Counted from the stretch's first letter, positions 47,757 through 57,516 are shown. The stretch is DNA of 64,000 bases from Psychrobacter alimentarius (GCF_001606025.1 NZ_CP014945.1:1798001-1862000), one strand, 5' to 3'. The notes: generated by a model not told the origin, from the sequence alone. Numbers and translations are program-made.

Positions 47757-47799
47757 ATTAAACGTAGATACAAGCTGTGATATGTTTTGATGTATTCAA

Positions 47800-48579
47800 C
47801 TATACTTGAAAATCTTTACCCAAATAAACCGACTTCACCAGCTCATTGTCTAACACTTCATCAGAAGTACCTTCAGCAATAATCGCACCTTCTGACACAA
47901 TATAAGCCTTCTCACAAATAGCCAAAGTGTCACGGACATTATGGTCGGTAATGAGTACACCAATACCCCGATTCTTTAGGGTTAAAATAACGTCTTTGAT
48001 ATCACCAACAGAGATAGGATCAACCCCTGCAAAAGGCTCATCTAATAAGATAAATTTTGGATTGGCAGCTAAAGCACGCGCAATCTCGCAGCGACGACGC
48101 TCACCACCCGAAACACTCATACCTAACGATTTACGTACATGCTCTAGATGGAACTCACCAATCAACTTTTCAAGTTCTTGGCGCTGCTGACTTACATTTA
48201 ACTCTTTGCGAGTTTGCAAAATAGCCAAAATGTTGTCTTCAATAGATAATTTACGAAAAATAGAGGCTTCTTGTGGCAAATAGCCAATACCAGCGCGCGC
48301 ACGCTCATGCATCGCATACTTAGACAAGTCCATTTTTCCTAAGGTGACACGTCCTTTATCCATATTCACCAGACCCACTACCATATAGAAGCTGGTGGTC
48401 TTACCTGCGCCATTTGGGCCTAGTAGCCCAACGACTTGACCTTGCTCAACAGAAAAAGAAACGTCTTTAACCACCCAACGTTTGCCATAGCGTTTACCCA
48501 AATTCTGCATGGTTAATCGCGCAGCAGGTGCTGCATTACTATCAGTTATCAAAGAATCTGTATTTTTATTATCACTCAT
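47800..48579 (-). CDS. lptB: LPS export ABC transporter ATP-binding protein
   Basis: LptB powers extraction of LPS from the inner membrane with LptFG. The 259-residue protein has Walker [14 protein letters not shown], the signature [15 protein letters not shown], Walker [14 protein letters not shown] and the H-loop [11 protein letters not shown] variable N-terminal tail of about 20 residues precedes the core. It ends a minus-strand cluster that begins with kdsD. Confidence 0.97.
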   Translation of the reverse strand: MSDNKNTDSLITDSNAAPAARLTMQNLGKRYGKRWVVKDVSFSVEQGQVVGLLGPNGAGKTTSFYMVVGLVNMDKGRVTLGKMDLSKYAMHERARAGIGYLPQEASIFRKLSIEDNILAILQTRKELNVSQQRQELEKLIGEFHLEHVRKSLGMSVSGGERRRCEIARALAANPKFILLDEPFAGVDPISVGDIKDVILTLKNRGIGVLITDHNVRDTLAICEKAYIVSEGAIIAEGTSDEVLDNELVKSVYLGKDFQV

Positions 48580-48667
48580 AACTTACTCATACTGTGGCGA
48601 AATACAAGCACCGCTAGAGGCATACGGACTTGTTTATGTATCGATAGATTAACTACCCAGTTTTTTA

Positions 48668-49246
48668 TTAGCGTACACCACTTTGACTGTTATTGCCGCT
48701 TGGCGGGAAGACAAGCTCTACTCGCTGATTACCGCCTGCAGTCGCTTCAACGTCGCCAGCTTTTAAGCTATAGCGAATAACGTTACCTGCAAAACTTGCT
48801 CCGTTTTGAACCAGCTTTGCATTTCCTGTCAATGTAATGATACCTGTGACCGCATTATAATCAATTTTATTGGCTTGACCTTTTGCTAGGCCTTTCTCCT
48901 GCGTGACAACTTGCTGCATTGTCGCTGGACGTCCAGTTGCTACAGCAGAATTTATACTGCGCTGTTGAGACAGATTGACGGTGATATTATCAGCCGTCAT
49001 CTTGAATGTACCCTGAGTGATGATAACACTACCAGAGTAACTCGTAACGCCTGTACGCTCACTATAAGTTGCTTTATCAGCCAACAGTTTGATTTCTTGA
49101 TTGGCATCTGATGGCAGTGCATGACTATAAAGCGGTAGCGCTAAGAGCATAACCACTGGCAACGCTTGCAATCGACGCGAGCGATATGTGGCTGAATAAG
49201 AACGTATCAATGATGAGCGCAAAGTAGGCAAAAATTTAGATTTCAT
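48668..49246 (-). CDS. lptA: Periplasmic LPS-bridge protein
   Basis: LptA forms the beta-jellyroll bridge carrying LPS across the periplasm. The mature region has the OstA-like repeat pattern (IKLLADKATYSERTGVTSYSG, ITQGTFKMTADNITV). The signal peptide ends near SHALP. The frame is open to a GTG at 49255, but the ATG at 49246 (MKSKFLPTL) is the likelier start. It lies between lptC and lptB. Confidence 0.92.
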   Translation of the reverse strand: MKSKFLPTLRSSLIRSYSATYRSRRLQALPVVMLLALPLYSHALPSDANQEIKLLADKATYSERTGVTSYSGSVIITQGTFKMTADNITVNLSQQRSINSAVATGRPATMQQVVTQEKGLAKGQANKIDYNAVTGIITLTGNAKLVQNGASFAGNVIRYSLKAGDVEATAGGNQRVELVFPPSGNNSQSGVR

Positions 49247-49340
49247 AAAAATCACTCGTTTTATAAGGGGGTAGTAGGATTTGCAAACTTCATGCGAACT
49301 ACTGTTTTGTCATAAGTTTTTAGTATAAACGCAGCTTAGA

Positions 49341-49925
49341 TTAGAATAGTGCTTTATCTTGGCGATCAGAAGGCGTAAAAGCAACAGCAACTTGACCGAA
49401 CTCATACTCACCTGTTTCAAGATTTGCTGTCATACTTGATGCTTCAAATCGATTCATACCTTGTTCAATCTTAACAGGCTCCTCACTATATACTTTTCCG
49501 GATTTGGTGTTCCCTTTAAGGGTGCTACCAGTTACCTTTATCGGTTCAATCTCAGACCCACCTTTGTTGCCTTCACTGACTAAGGTAAACCCTCCCGATA
49601 AATTAAGATCGCCTGTCTGCTGACTGATTGCCGCACTACCCGCTTCAATACGATAGCGTTGCTCTGGCGACGGCTCCCAGTTCATAGTGATACCTGACAT
49701 CTCATCTAGATTGGTCTGTGGATTGTGCGTTAATGATTCAGCTGTAAGCTCGTATTCCGTTTCGCCTTTCTCATTGGTTTGCACGGCCTTGATCTCTGTT
49801 GCTTCATAATCAACATCAGACGTTTCCATACTGACAGGCGGCGATACTTCACCTTGCTGCTGAAAAAACCAGCCTGCAATACCAGCCACAATCAATGCAA
49901 GAATTATTAAAACACGAGTATTCAC
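49341..49925 (-). CDS. lptC: LPS export protein LptC
   Basis: LptC is a single-pass inner-membrane protein passing LPS from LptB2FG to LptA. It has one N-terminal helix (VLIILALIVAGIAGWFF) and a periplasmic beta-rich domain with the IKAVQTNEKGETEYELTAES pattern. It starts at a GTG (49925) whose GTGA overlaps the kdsC stop by 4 nt, showing translational coupling. 194 residues. Confidence 0.93.
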   Translation of the reverse strand: MNTRVLIILALIVAGIAGWFFQQQGEVSPPVSMETSDVDYEATEIKAVQTNEKGETEYELTAESLTHNPQTNLDEMSGITMNWEPSPEQRYRIEAGSAAISQQTGDLNLSGGFTLVSEGNKGGSEIEPIKVTGSTLKGNTKSGKVYSEEPVKIEQGMNRFEASSMTANLETGEYEFGQVAVAFTPSDRQDKALF

Positions 49926-50488
49926 GACAAGTCATCCTGAGTTTTTGCTTCATCAAGCGTATAGTGTGCGATAAAGTCTTGATAGTGCCCATGACCTTTT
50001 AAAATCAAGTCACATATTTCTCGTACAGCACCTGTACCACCTGCACGAGTCGTCACCATATCGCTACGATTAATGACTTCTGCATGCGCATTCGGAACTG
50101 TGGCAGCAAATCCTACGGTTTGCATCGCTTTGATATCTGGCAAGTCATCGCCCATATAAGCACAGTCAGCGGCAGTGATACCAAGAGCAGGATCAATAGT
50201 GGACAACAGCTCATTTAACGCAATAAGCTTATCATCACGGCCTTGCACCACATAATTGACACCCATTTCCGCAGCGCGCTTATCAACCATAGCACTACTA
50301 CGACCCGTAATGATCGCTGTCAAAATACCATAACGCGCTAAAGACTTAACACCGACGCCATCTTGAACAGAGAATGCTTTGGTCTCGATACCATTGGCAT
50401 CATAAATGATTTGACCGTTTGACAAAATACCGTCGACGTCCATCACTAACAGCTTCACTTGTCCCGCTTTTTTGATTAAGTCTTGCAT
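49922..50488 (-). CDS. kdsC: 3-deoxy-D-manno-octulosonate 8-phosphate phosphatase
   Basis: KdsC dephosphorylates Kdo-8-phosphate in LPS inner-core synthesis. This is a compact HAD phosphatase with DVDGILSNG (nucleophile Asp), TAIITGRSS and the MGDDLPD acidic motif; 188 residues, no cap domain. Its stop overlaps lptC by 4 nt and its start is 39 nt from kdsD, so the three form one transcript. Confidence 0.96.
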   Translation of the reverse strand: MQDLIKKAGQVKLLVMDVDGILSNGQIIYDANGIETKAFSVQDGVGVKSLARYGILTAIITGRSSAMVDKRAAEMGVNYVVQGRDDKLIALNELLSTIDPALGITAADCAYMGDDLPDIKAMQTVGFAATVPNAHAEVINRSDMVTTRAGGTGAVREICDLILKGHGHYQDFIAHYTLDEAKTQDDLS

Positions 50489-50527
50489 TTGTTATCTCTT
50501 ATTAAAGGCCATTTTTTAGTACAGTCG

Positions 50528-51520
50528 TCACTTCACACCAGCTTGCAGCAAGTCATGTACAGTAATAATCGCTTCTAGGCAATTTTTTTCATCAATAATC
50601 AATAACTGACTAATGCCGCTTTCATTCATCACGCTAAGCGCATCGGAAGCGCGCATGGTCTTATTAACATGGCGCGGATTGCTTACCATCAACTCACGCA
50701 TTGGCGTCTTTAGATCAATACCTTTTTCTAAGCCGCGACGTAAGTCACCATCTGTGAATACACCAACGACCTTATCATTGTCATCAGTCACTACTGTCAT
50801 ACCCAAACGACCAGCAGACATAGTAAATAGAGCTTCTTGTAATGGTTCATCTTGATGGATGAGAGGCAAATCCTCAGATTTAGTATGCATCAAATCTTCA
50901 ACTCGCGTCAGTAGTTGACGACCTAATGCACCTGCAGGATGCGATAAAGCAAAATCTTCTGAAGTAAAATTGCGAGCGTGTACCAAAGCAACAGCCAAGG
51001 CATCTCCTAGCGCTAACGTCGCTGTCGTACTTGACGTGGGCGCAAGGTTCAATGGACATGCCTCTTGCGACTTACCAAGCGTTAAAACAATATCGGCTGC
51101 ATGTGGTAACATCCCACGTTTGTCACGACTAATACTGATCAACGGAATATCTAATCGCTTTACAACTGGCAATAGCATTTTAATTTCATCTGACTCACCA
51201 GAATTAGAAATGGCTAGCAATACATCACCCTTTACTAGCATACCCAAGTCGCCATGTCCTGCTTCGCCTGGATGCATAAAGAAAGCTGGCGTACCAGTCG
51301 ATGCAAAGGTTGCTGCTATTTTTCGACCAATCAGTCCTGACTTACCCATACCAGTAACAACTACACGGCCCTTACAAGCCAAAATAATATCACAAGCTTG
51401 TGCAAACCTATCATCTATCTGCTCGGTCAACAATGAGAGTGCAGAGATCTCGGTATTAATCGCCTCTATAGCGGTACTTATAAATTGCTCATAGGTCAAA
51501 TCGACTTGGGTATTGCTCAT
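50528..51520 (-). CDS. kdsD: Arabinose-5-phosphate isomerase
   Basis: KdsD converts ribulose-5-phosphate to arabinose-5-phosphate, the precursor of Kdo. The N-terminal SIS domain has VTGMGKSGLIGRKIAAT and ISNSGESDE, followed by two CBS domains (about 210-325). 330 residues. It is the first gene of the kdsD-kdsC-lptC-lptA-lptB cluster, and a 9-nt inverted repeat lies just upstream. Confidence 0.96.
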   Translation of the reverse strand: MSNTQVDLTYEQFISTAIEAINTEISALSLLTEQIDDRFAQACDIILACKGRVVVTGMGKSGLIGRKIAATFASTGTPAFFMHPGEAGHGDLGMLVKGDVLLAISNSGESDEIKMLLPVVKRLDIPLISISRDKRGMLPHAADIVLTLGKSQEACPLNLAPTSSTTATLALGDALAVALVHARNFTSEDFALSHPAGALGRQLLTRVEDLMHTKSEDLPLIHQDEPLQEALFTMSAGRLGMTVVTDDNDKVVGVFTDGDLRRGLEKGIDLKTPMRELMVSNPRHVNKTMRASDALSVMNESGISQLLIIDEKNCLEAIITVHDLLQAGVK

Positions 51521-51547
51521 GAATCCACTCTATTTTTATAATGAATC

Positions 51548-51568
51548 AGTATAGTATTTTACTATACT
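51548..51568. promoter_or_regulatory. Inverted repeat upstream of kdsD
   Basis: Arms agtatagta (51548-51556) and tactatact (51560-51568) are perfect with a 3-nt spacer, 27 nt before the kdsD start codon. It may be an operator or part of the promoter of the LPS cluster; no regulator can be named. Confidence 0.4.
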
Positions 51569-51739
51569 ATGTCTCATATTAATAATAATCTACGAAATCA
51601 AGGACCGTTATCTTCATAAATGAGGCCAAACGGTTATTTTCTACCTATTCATTCAAACAAAAAAAACCCACTATTAGAAGCAGGTCTTGATCAAATAAAC
51701 ATATCTCAACAATGCATCTTTAATAATGCATACATACAC

Positions 51740-52267
51740 TTAGCCATTATTCTCATCAGAGCCGTCATTTGGCTTGTCTTCAAATCGTGGACTGTCTACT
51801 GAATTCTCAAAGCCACGGTCTTGACCAAAGCCGCCACGCTCAAAACCGCGTTCCTGACTCTGACCAAAACTACCACGTTCAAAACCGCGATCTTGGCCTT
51901 GGCTGAAACCACCACGATTGAAACCGCTACGATTGGCAGCAAAACCACGTTCTTCAAAACCGCCTGCGTTGGCTGGGTTATTACTGCGCTCGAAACCACT
52001 ACCTTGATAGCCAGCTGGTGCTACGCCTTGAGCTTGGCTACTAGCGCCTGTGGTTGCGCTACGAGGATTACGCGCTGGCACAACCGTTGAAATCGCATGT
52101 TTGTATACCATTTGACTAACAGTATTCTTAAGCAATACTACGTACTGGTCAAAAGACTCAATCTGCCCTTGCAGCTTGATACCATTAACCAAAAAAATAG
52201 AAACAGGAATGCGATCTTTGCGCAGCGAATTCAAGAACGGATCTTGTAAAGTTTGTCCTTTTGACAT
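51740..52267 (-). CDS. hfq: RNA chaperone Hfq with long C-terminal extension
   Basis: Hfq binds small RNAs and mRNAs. Residues 1-66 are a normal Sm core ([20 protein letters not shown], then [11 protein letters not shown]). The remaining about 110 residues are unusual: a Gly/Arg/Phe/Gln-rich region with near-tandem units such as [13 protein letters not shown] and [11 protein letters not shown], and an acidic C-terminal tip. Total 175 residues against about 80-100 in most gammaproteobacteria. It follows miaA as usual, though 437 nt lie between them. Confidence 0.96.
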   Translation of the reverse strand: MSKGQTLQDPFLNSLRKDRIPVSIFLVNGIKLQGQIESFDQYVVLLKNTVSQMVYKHAISTVVPARNPRSATTGASSQAQGVAPAGYQGSGFERSNNPANAGGFEERGFAANRSGFNRGGFSQGQDRGFERGSFGQSQERGFERGGFGQDRGFENSVDSPRFEDKPNDGSDENNG

Positions 52268-52704
52268 GAAATCTCTCCTAAATATTATGTAGTTATATTT
52301 TAAGTGCCAATTATTTTAAGTGTTACTGTCATTATAATGGCCAAAGGTAGATACAATACTAAGTTTTCTTTTTAAAACGTATCTAAATAAGCATTCAACG
52401 TGTTTTACTGATATTAAGTTACTGTAAATATATTTATATGATGCGCAATGGAATAGCTGCTCATCTCATTAAAAAACCATATAAACATGTACTAATCAGT
52501 AATAATTAGAGACGAACAAACCAATGTCAAGGTTATTATTACAACTGATTTGAATTATAACAGTTATCAAAGGTGTATTTTGAAACTAATTGTCATTGCT
52601 GTATTATTTGTTTATAAAAACTTTTACTGAGCTATATGGTTAATAAACTACATTTTAAAAATGGTCTAACTTTTATACGCTTGTTTATTGCAGTAAATGG
52701 TTCA
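52268..52704. other. Intergenic stretch between miaA and hfq
   Basis: About 437 AT-rich nt lie between two genes that are usually adjacent. I see no frame, hairpin or repeat of note; it probably holds an hfq promoter. Confidence 0.5.
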
Positions 52705-53880
52705 TCACTGTAAATAATCTTTCGCTTGCGCCATAGTAGTAAACATCTCTACCTTCATACCTCGATTGATAAGAGCGTTTTGATCGTCAACTAGGTTGGC
52801 TTTAATTGATGAATTTACTGAAGCATCAGGTAACTGGCTCACCTTTCTTAACCACGTGTACTGACGCTTTGCAAGCTGTCTTGTAGCATATAATGCCTTA
52901 TTTTGCATTTGCTGACAAGCAAGTGCCTCAATCTGTACATCTGAGGTACTTGCTTGAGATAGTGTTTGCAGCGCATTATCCGTCTTTGTTTGCTTGTGAG
53001 TAGTGTCTTTATCCGTTTTAAACGCATCATAAAACGATGCTTTGTCCAAATGCGGTTGCTCAAATACTGGATGCTCAATCTGTACTAAATACTCTAAAAC
53101 TTGCCGATACCCCACGCAGCGCATAGAAGGCAAATTGGGCGTCAAAGGGTATTTATGCAGCAAATCAATGACCTCAGCTACTAACCCATCATTCCACATA
53201 ATATCTAAACGCTGCTCGATGCGCTCGTGTAGCCATGGGCGATCTGGCATTACCCCTAGTGCGTACCATTGCTGATTTGGGTTTTGTGACAATGCCTGTT
53301 TGGGCTGACCTTGCCAGTCACTGATTGGAATATTGGTTTGTAAATAAACCTCGACTGCACGGGTTATGCGCTGGGTATCAGTCGCATTGAGACGCTTATG
53401 ACTCGCTGGATCCACTTTACCAAGGTACTCATATAGTGCACCAATGCCTTCATCTTGTCGCCATTGTTCCACGCGTGTACGAATGTCATTATCGCTATCT
53501 GGCACAGGAGACAAGCCATCAAGCAGCGCCATGTAGTACATCATGGTACCACCTACAAGCAAAGGTATCTTGCCATTCTGGTGGCAGTTATCAATCAACT
53601 GTGCAACATCATCGACAAACTCAGCAACACTATAACTTTGCATCGGGTCAACAATATCTACCAGATGATGGGGATAACGGGCAAGCTCAGCGGCCGTTGG
53701 TTTAGCTGTTCCAATATTCATATCACGATATATCAGCGCTGAATCCACGGATATGAGCTCATAACGCCCTGTGTCATAAAGCTCGTAGGCCAAAGCAGTT
53801 TTACCACTTGCTGTTGGTGCCATCAAGCACACCACACTGTTATCCGTGAGATCATTGGATAAGCCAGACGACTGTCTCAT
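52705..53880 (-). CDS. miaA: tRNA dimethylallyltransferase
   Basis: MiaA adds a dimethylallyl group to A37 of tRNAs reading UNN codons. The protein has the P-loop APTASGKTALA, the VDSALIYRDMNIGTAKP motif, LLVGGTMMYYMAL, and LYATRQLAKRQYTWLR. At 391 residues it is about 75 longer than Escherichia coli MiaA; an insertion of about 40 polar residues sits around 285-325, before the ATRQLAKRQ motif. Start at 53880 with AAAGGC 7 nt upstream. Confidence 0.95.
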   Translation of the reverse strand: MRQSSGLSNDLTDNSVVCLMAPTASGKTALAYELYDTGRYELISVDSALIYRDMNIGTAKPTAAELARYPHHLVDIVDPMQSYSVAEFVDDVAQLIDNCHQNGKIPLLVGGTMMYYMALLDGLSPVPDSDNDIRTRVEQWRQDEGIGALYEYLGKVDPASHKRLNATDTQRITRAVEVYLQTNIPISDWQGQPKQALSQNPNQQWYALGVMPDRPWLHERIEQRLDIMWNDGLVAEVIDLLHKYPLTPNLPSMRCVGYRQVLEYLVQIEHPVFEQPHLDKASFYDAFKTDKDTTHKQTKTDNALQTLSQASTSDVQIEALACQQMQNKALYATRQLAKRQYTWLRKVSQLPDASVNSSIKANLVDDQNALINRGMKVEMFTTMAQAKDYLQ

Positions 53881-54035
53881 AGAATTGCCTTTATTAGTAG
53901 TTTATATGGTAAGTAATTGATATGAGAAGTGAAATAGGTACGCCCTCAGTCTAGGCAAAAGCTAATTGAAAGCCATATATTGCAAATGATCGGGCTACTC
54001 ACAATCCAATTGAAAAGTCAGTTTGACAATGACTC

Positions 54036-55817
54036 TTATATGGAGTTGAGCATTAATGTGACCAGTTGATTACGGTCAATCACTTTGATGGCATTGTTCA
54101 CTAATAAAGTTTCAATATCTGTTATAAACAAGGCTAAGTCCTGCTGTGTCATTTGAGCACTTATGGTTGCAAGTTGTTGATTGACATCCCTGGCGTAGCC
54201 TTCGCCTTTTTTAAATACGTGACTATCTAATACAGCAGATTCAAATAATAAGCCAATCTTTACTCGCCAATCCTCCGAACCAATCAAGATGCATTGCTTT
54301 TGATAATAAAATAGTAACCAAGGTAGCGGCTTATTATGACTATATTGACCAATGACAGACTCAGGCGCTATGTCACTTATGCTGGTAATAATATCTAGAC
54401 AATAGGGTAAAGAGGTTGTATCAGCAGCAGATTGACTCAAAATCGTAATGGTGTCGGTATCAGTTGAAGACAACTTTGACGTACCAGTCTTTTGAATCAA
54501 AGGCTTTTCAATCAAAGAGTCTACATGCTTAGGGTATTTATTATTCTCTGATAACTGGTAGGAAATTTTTGGCGACTGTACTTGCCTGCCTTGGGTAACA
54601 GGATTGATTGAGGCCGTATTAGCTAGTGCTTTCTCAAATGGCTGATTGATCAAATCAGACTTTACAGAATCAGTATTTAAAATGCCATCATTTGACGGGC
54701 TGTTGTCTTGTTGAAGGCTACTGGTCGCCTTATGTGCTGCAAGCTTTGAGCGCAGCGCATGGCTCAAGTGAGCCATAATATTATTTAACGGGCTGATTCT
54801 AATTCGCTGTTTGGAGGGATGCACATTGATATTCAACCATTCCGTGGGTAAGTCAAAATAGAGTGCGTAGCCAATACCTGCAAGCTGTGCCTCTTGGGCG
54901 ATTTGTCGAAGCTGATTGCTAATTATTGCTTCTTTGACCAGTCGACCATTCACATAAATCAATTTTGGTAATGCATCGTTTTTTTCATGCATCGGCCATA
55001 ACCAACCAGTGATAGCCGCATGGTTTCTATTTTGACTGACATTATATTCTGACGACTGTTGTACTAAACCCGATAAGTCCACTGCTACTTCAATAGCATC
55101 ATCCGTTAACGAACGACCAATGGCTTGCTCAAGACGGGACACGGATAGACGGTTATTGTCACTATCGATAGCATTTGTAGATATAGCGCTTGCAGATAGT
55201 GACAGCCGTTTTTTCTTATCGTGAAAAAGAATGATAGTAATATCCGCTCGTGCCAATGCAACGTCGCGAACAACGGTCTCAATATGACCGAACTCGATGG
55301 CCATTGATTTTAAATTGCCTCGGCGTGCTGGCACATTAAAGTATAAGTCTCTTACCGTAATCGTCGTACCACGATTGTGTACAACGGGCGATAGTTTGGG
55401 TATATCATCCAATACCCCAGCGACCTGTAGTTGACGACCGATACCACTATTATCATGACTACTAATCAGCGTCAAACGGGAAACCGCCGCCGTCGCGGCC
55501 AACGCCTCTCCTCGGAAACCTAAGGTCATGATACCGTGCAGATTAGCCACATCAGCCACTTTGCTGGTTGCATGACGAGTAATCGCCATGATCATATCAT
55601 CAGGATGGATACCAACCCCATTATCCACCACTTCGATCATCCCCATACCACCTTGAGTAACATGTACCTCAATATGGGTCGCACCAGCATCGATGGCATT
55701 TTCAAGCAACTCTTTGACCACGGCTGCAGGACGCGTCACTACCTCACCAGCTGCCAATTGATTGATGAGCAGCGGCGATAGTTTTTTAATACGGGTATCA
55801 GAAGGATTGTTGGTCAT
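54036..55817 (-). CDS. mutL: DNA mismatch repair protein MutL
   Basis: MutL couples MutS mismatch recognition to strand excision. The GHKL ATPase part has ELLENAIDAGAT, DNGVGI and LGFRGEAL; the variable linker (about 340-470) is followed by a C-terminal dimerisation domain without the DQHAAHE endonuclease motif, as expected in organisms using MutH. Length 593 residues. It lies between tsaE and miaA, and the amiB gene commonly found next to mutL is absent. Confidence 0.95.
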   Translation of the reverse strand: MTNNPSDTRIKKLSPLLINQLAAGEVVTRPAAVVKELLENAIDAGATHIEVHVTQGGMGMIEVVDNGVGIHPDDMIMAITRHATSKVADVANLHGIMTLGFRGEALAATAAVSRLTLISSHDNSGIGRQLQVAGVLDDIPKLSPVVHNRGTTITVRDLYFNVPARRGNLKSMAIEFGHIETVVRDVALARADITIILFHDKKKRLSLSASAISTNAIDSDNNRLSVSRLEQAIGRSLTDDAIEVAVDLSGLVQQSSEYNVSQNRNHAAITGWLWPMHEKNDALPKLIYVNGRLVKEAIISNQLRQIAQEAQLAGIGYALYFDLPTEWLNINVHPSKQRIRISPLNNIMAHLSHALRSKLAAHKATSSLQQDNSPSNDGILNTDSVKSDLINQPFEKALANTASINPVTQGRQVQSPKISYQLSENNKYPKHVDSLIEKPLIQKTGTSKLSSTDTDTITILSQSAADTTSLPYCLDIITSISDIAPESVIGQYSHNKPLPWLLFYYQKQCILIGSEDWRVKIGLLFESAVLDSHVFKKGEGYARDVNQQLATISAQMTQQDLALFITDIETLLVNNAIKVIDRNQLVTLMLNSI

Positions 55818-55887
55818 GAATAGCTATAATATATTTTAGTCAGCTGAAGATGAAAGATTATATGTTGGCAAATACATGGGGTAAAAC

Positions 55888-56430
55888 CTAAATATTAAGT
55901 ATTGATAAGTCTAGACCTTGTGCTTGTCCTGTCTTGGACAGTCGCAACTCAACCTGACGAGCTTCTTTACCATCATGACCATTTGCGCTTTGCGTCAGGT
56001 TGATGAATAAGTCTGGTACTGGTAAGTAGCCATCCGCGCGACTGGCCCATTCAATTATCACCAGCGAATTCGGCTCGTCAAGATATTCATCAAACCCTAT
56101 AAATGACAGCTCTTCTGGGTCTTGCAGACGATAAAGATCAGCATGGTAGACAGGTTTGGTTATGCCGTTTTCTTGCTCAATACGGTATGGCTCTACCAAC
56201 GTATAGGTCGGACTTTTTACCGCGCCCTTGTGACCCAAAGCCTGTAGCCAATAGCGCGTCAAGGTTGTTTTGCCTGCCCCCAAATCACCTGCCAGCCAAA
56301 CGCTCCCTGTCAATGGTAGCGCTGCCAATTGCTTAGCCAATGCCTGCGTATCGTCTTCAGAGTATAAAATTAACGTCTGCATATCTTTGCTATCTGTGTC
56401 GGTATGAATTTGAGCTTTATCATTATACAT
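55888..56430 (-). CDS. tsaE: tRNA threonylcarbamoyladenosine biosynthesis protein TsaE
   Basis: TsaE is an ATPase supporting t6A37 formation with TsaB and TsaD. The P-loop WLAGDLGAGKTTLTRY, the SPTYTLVEPY segment and IIEWASRADGYLP match the family. The annotated frame overlaps queD by 8 nt; a start at Met17 (56382) is also possible and would remove the overlap. 180 residues. Confidence 0.93.
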   Translation of the reverse strand: MYNDKAQIHTDTDSKDMQTLILYSEDDTQALAKQLAALPLTGSVWLAGDLGAGKTTLTRYWLQALGHKGAVKSPTYTLVEPYRIEQENGITKPVYHADLYRLQDPEELSFIGFDEYLDEPNSLVIIEWASRADGYLPVPDLFINLTQSANGHDGKEARQVELRLSKTGQAQGLDLSILNI

Positions 56431-57025
56431 CGGGCTGAACCTGCATGGTCACTGATGGATTCACAAAGCTCTCACCACGAATCAGCTTGGCATACAGATC
56501 GGTGTCGTGCCATTCAGCACGGACTTGATCACTAAATTCAAAGTCACCTAATACGAGTTTTCCCATTTGTTCATTGGCGACATCATCTGCAAAACATTGC
56601 GCGTAACCTGTCGCTGTTTCGTGAGCAATCACTGAATAAACGCTAACATCTGTCTCGCCGTTTTGCATTTGAGTTTGTTGCAAAATTTCTTGCGCCCAAA
56701 AGAAAATGACTCGTGAAAACTGCTCTGCGGAAGGTGATACTGGCAAACTAATCCAGCGGGCACTGAATTTTTTGCAGGCAGCGATATACTCAGGATCGTC
56801 TTTACTCCAAAAGCAGATGGCATGGTCAAAACTGTCAATAATGTCTTTAATCGAAGATTTTAATAAGCCAAAATCATAAACCATTTGTCCATGATCTAAG
56901 CGCTTGGCTTCTAGGATCAATTCGATTTGATAGCTGTGACCGTGGATAGAGTGTTTGCAGCGCTCAGAACTACAATTGCGAACAATATGAGCATTTTCAA
57001 ATTTGAAGAGTTTACGGATACGCAT
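56423..57025 (-). CDS. queD: 6-carboxytetrahydropterin synthase-like enzyme (QueD/PTPS family)
   Basis: This PTPS-family protein has zinc ligands in FENAH and HGHSY, the active-site Cys in ERCKHSIHGH, SFDHAI and HETATGYAQCF. QueD makes 6-carboxytetrahydropterin for queuosine and deazapurine synthesis. The length (200 residues from ATG 57025) exceeds that of short QueD forms because of inserted segments. The frame is open to 57100, but the family N terminus MRIRKLFKF begins at 57025. No queC or queE gene is next to it. Confidence 0.86.
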   Translation of the reverse strand: MRIRKLFKFENAHIVRNCSSERCKHSIHGHSYQIELILEAKRLDHGQMVYDFGLLKSSIKDIIDSFDHAICFWSKDDPEYIAACKKFSARWISLPVSPSAEQFSRVIFFWAQEILQQTQMQNGETDVSVYSVIAHETATGYAQCFADDVANEQMGKLVLGDFEFSDQVRAEWHDTDLYAKLIRGESFVNPSVTMQVQPDV

Positions 57026-57374
57026 AATAATCAACCAAAACAGTAAGCATCGTCGTGCTAAATGAAATTTGCCGCTTCTCGTTATCGGCTTGTTGCTCAT
57101 TATAGCAAATCGTCATGTATCCGTAAGTAAGCACTTATGAATACTCGTATTGATTGAACGAATCAATAGGCGTCAATCAATCTATGGCCAGATAAGATAA
57201 TAACTGGCTTATGAAAAGGCAAAAACGTAGATGAATTGTGCCAATGCTATCTATTACTCACTCTTAAGCCTATACTCGAGTAAGTACGCAGTGTCTGCGT
57301 CACGTGTAGCGCTTGCCTTGGGTCTAGTGATTTCACTTACCAAGCAACCTGCCCGACTCCAAAAGGAAAAAACG

Positions 57375-57497
57375 ATGAGCAAAGGTCAAGACAGCAAAAA
57401 GAACGTTAAAAAGAAACCTCTATTAACCGCAAAAGAGAAAAAAGCGGCCAAACAAGCAAAAAAAGATGACAATGGTAGTATCTTAGGTAAACACTAA
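57375..57497 (+). CDS. Small basic protein of 40 residues, function unknown
   Basis: The frame reads MSKGQDSKKNVKKKPLLTAK and ends NGSILGKH, with a Lys/Ala-rich middle. AAGGA at 57363-57367 lies 7 nt before the ATG and marks it as the true start; an open frame reaches back to 57231 but lacks support. Similar MSKG-DSKK small basic proteins are, as I recall, conserved in Pseudomonas and Acinetobacter with no known role. It may bind RNA or ribosomes, which is a guess. Confidence 0.75.
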   Translation: MSKGQDSKKNVKKKPLLTAKEKKAAKQAKKDDNGSILGKH

Positions 57498-57516
57498 TAT
57501 CATATGTCTCAAAGCG

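Noticed and set aside
57231..57374. Longer version of the 40-residue basic protein
   Set aside because: The extra N-terminal part lacks a ribosome-binding site, and AAGGA is positioned for the ATG at 57375.
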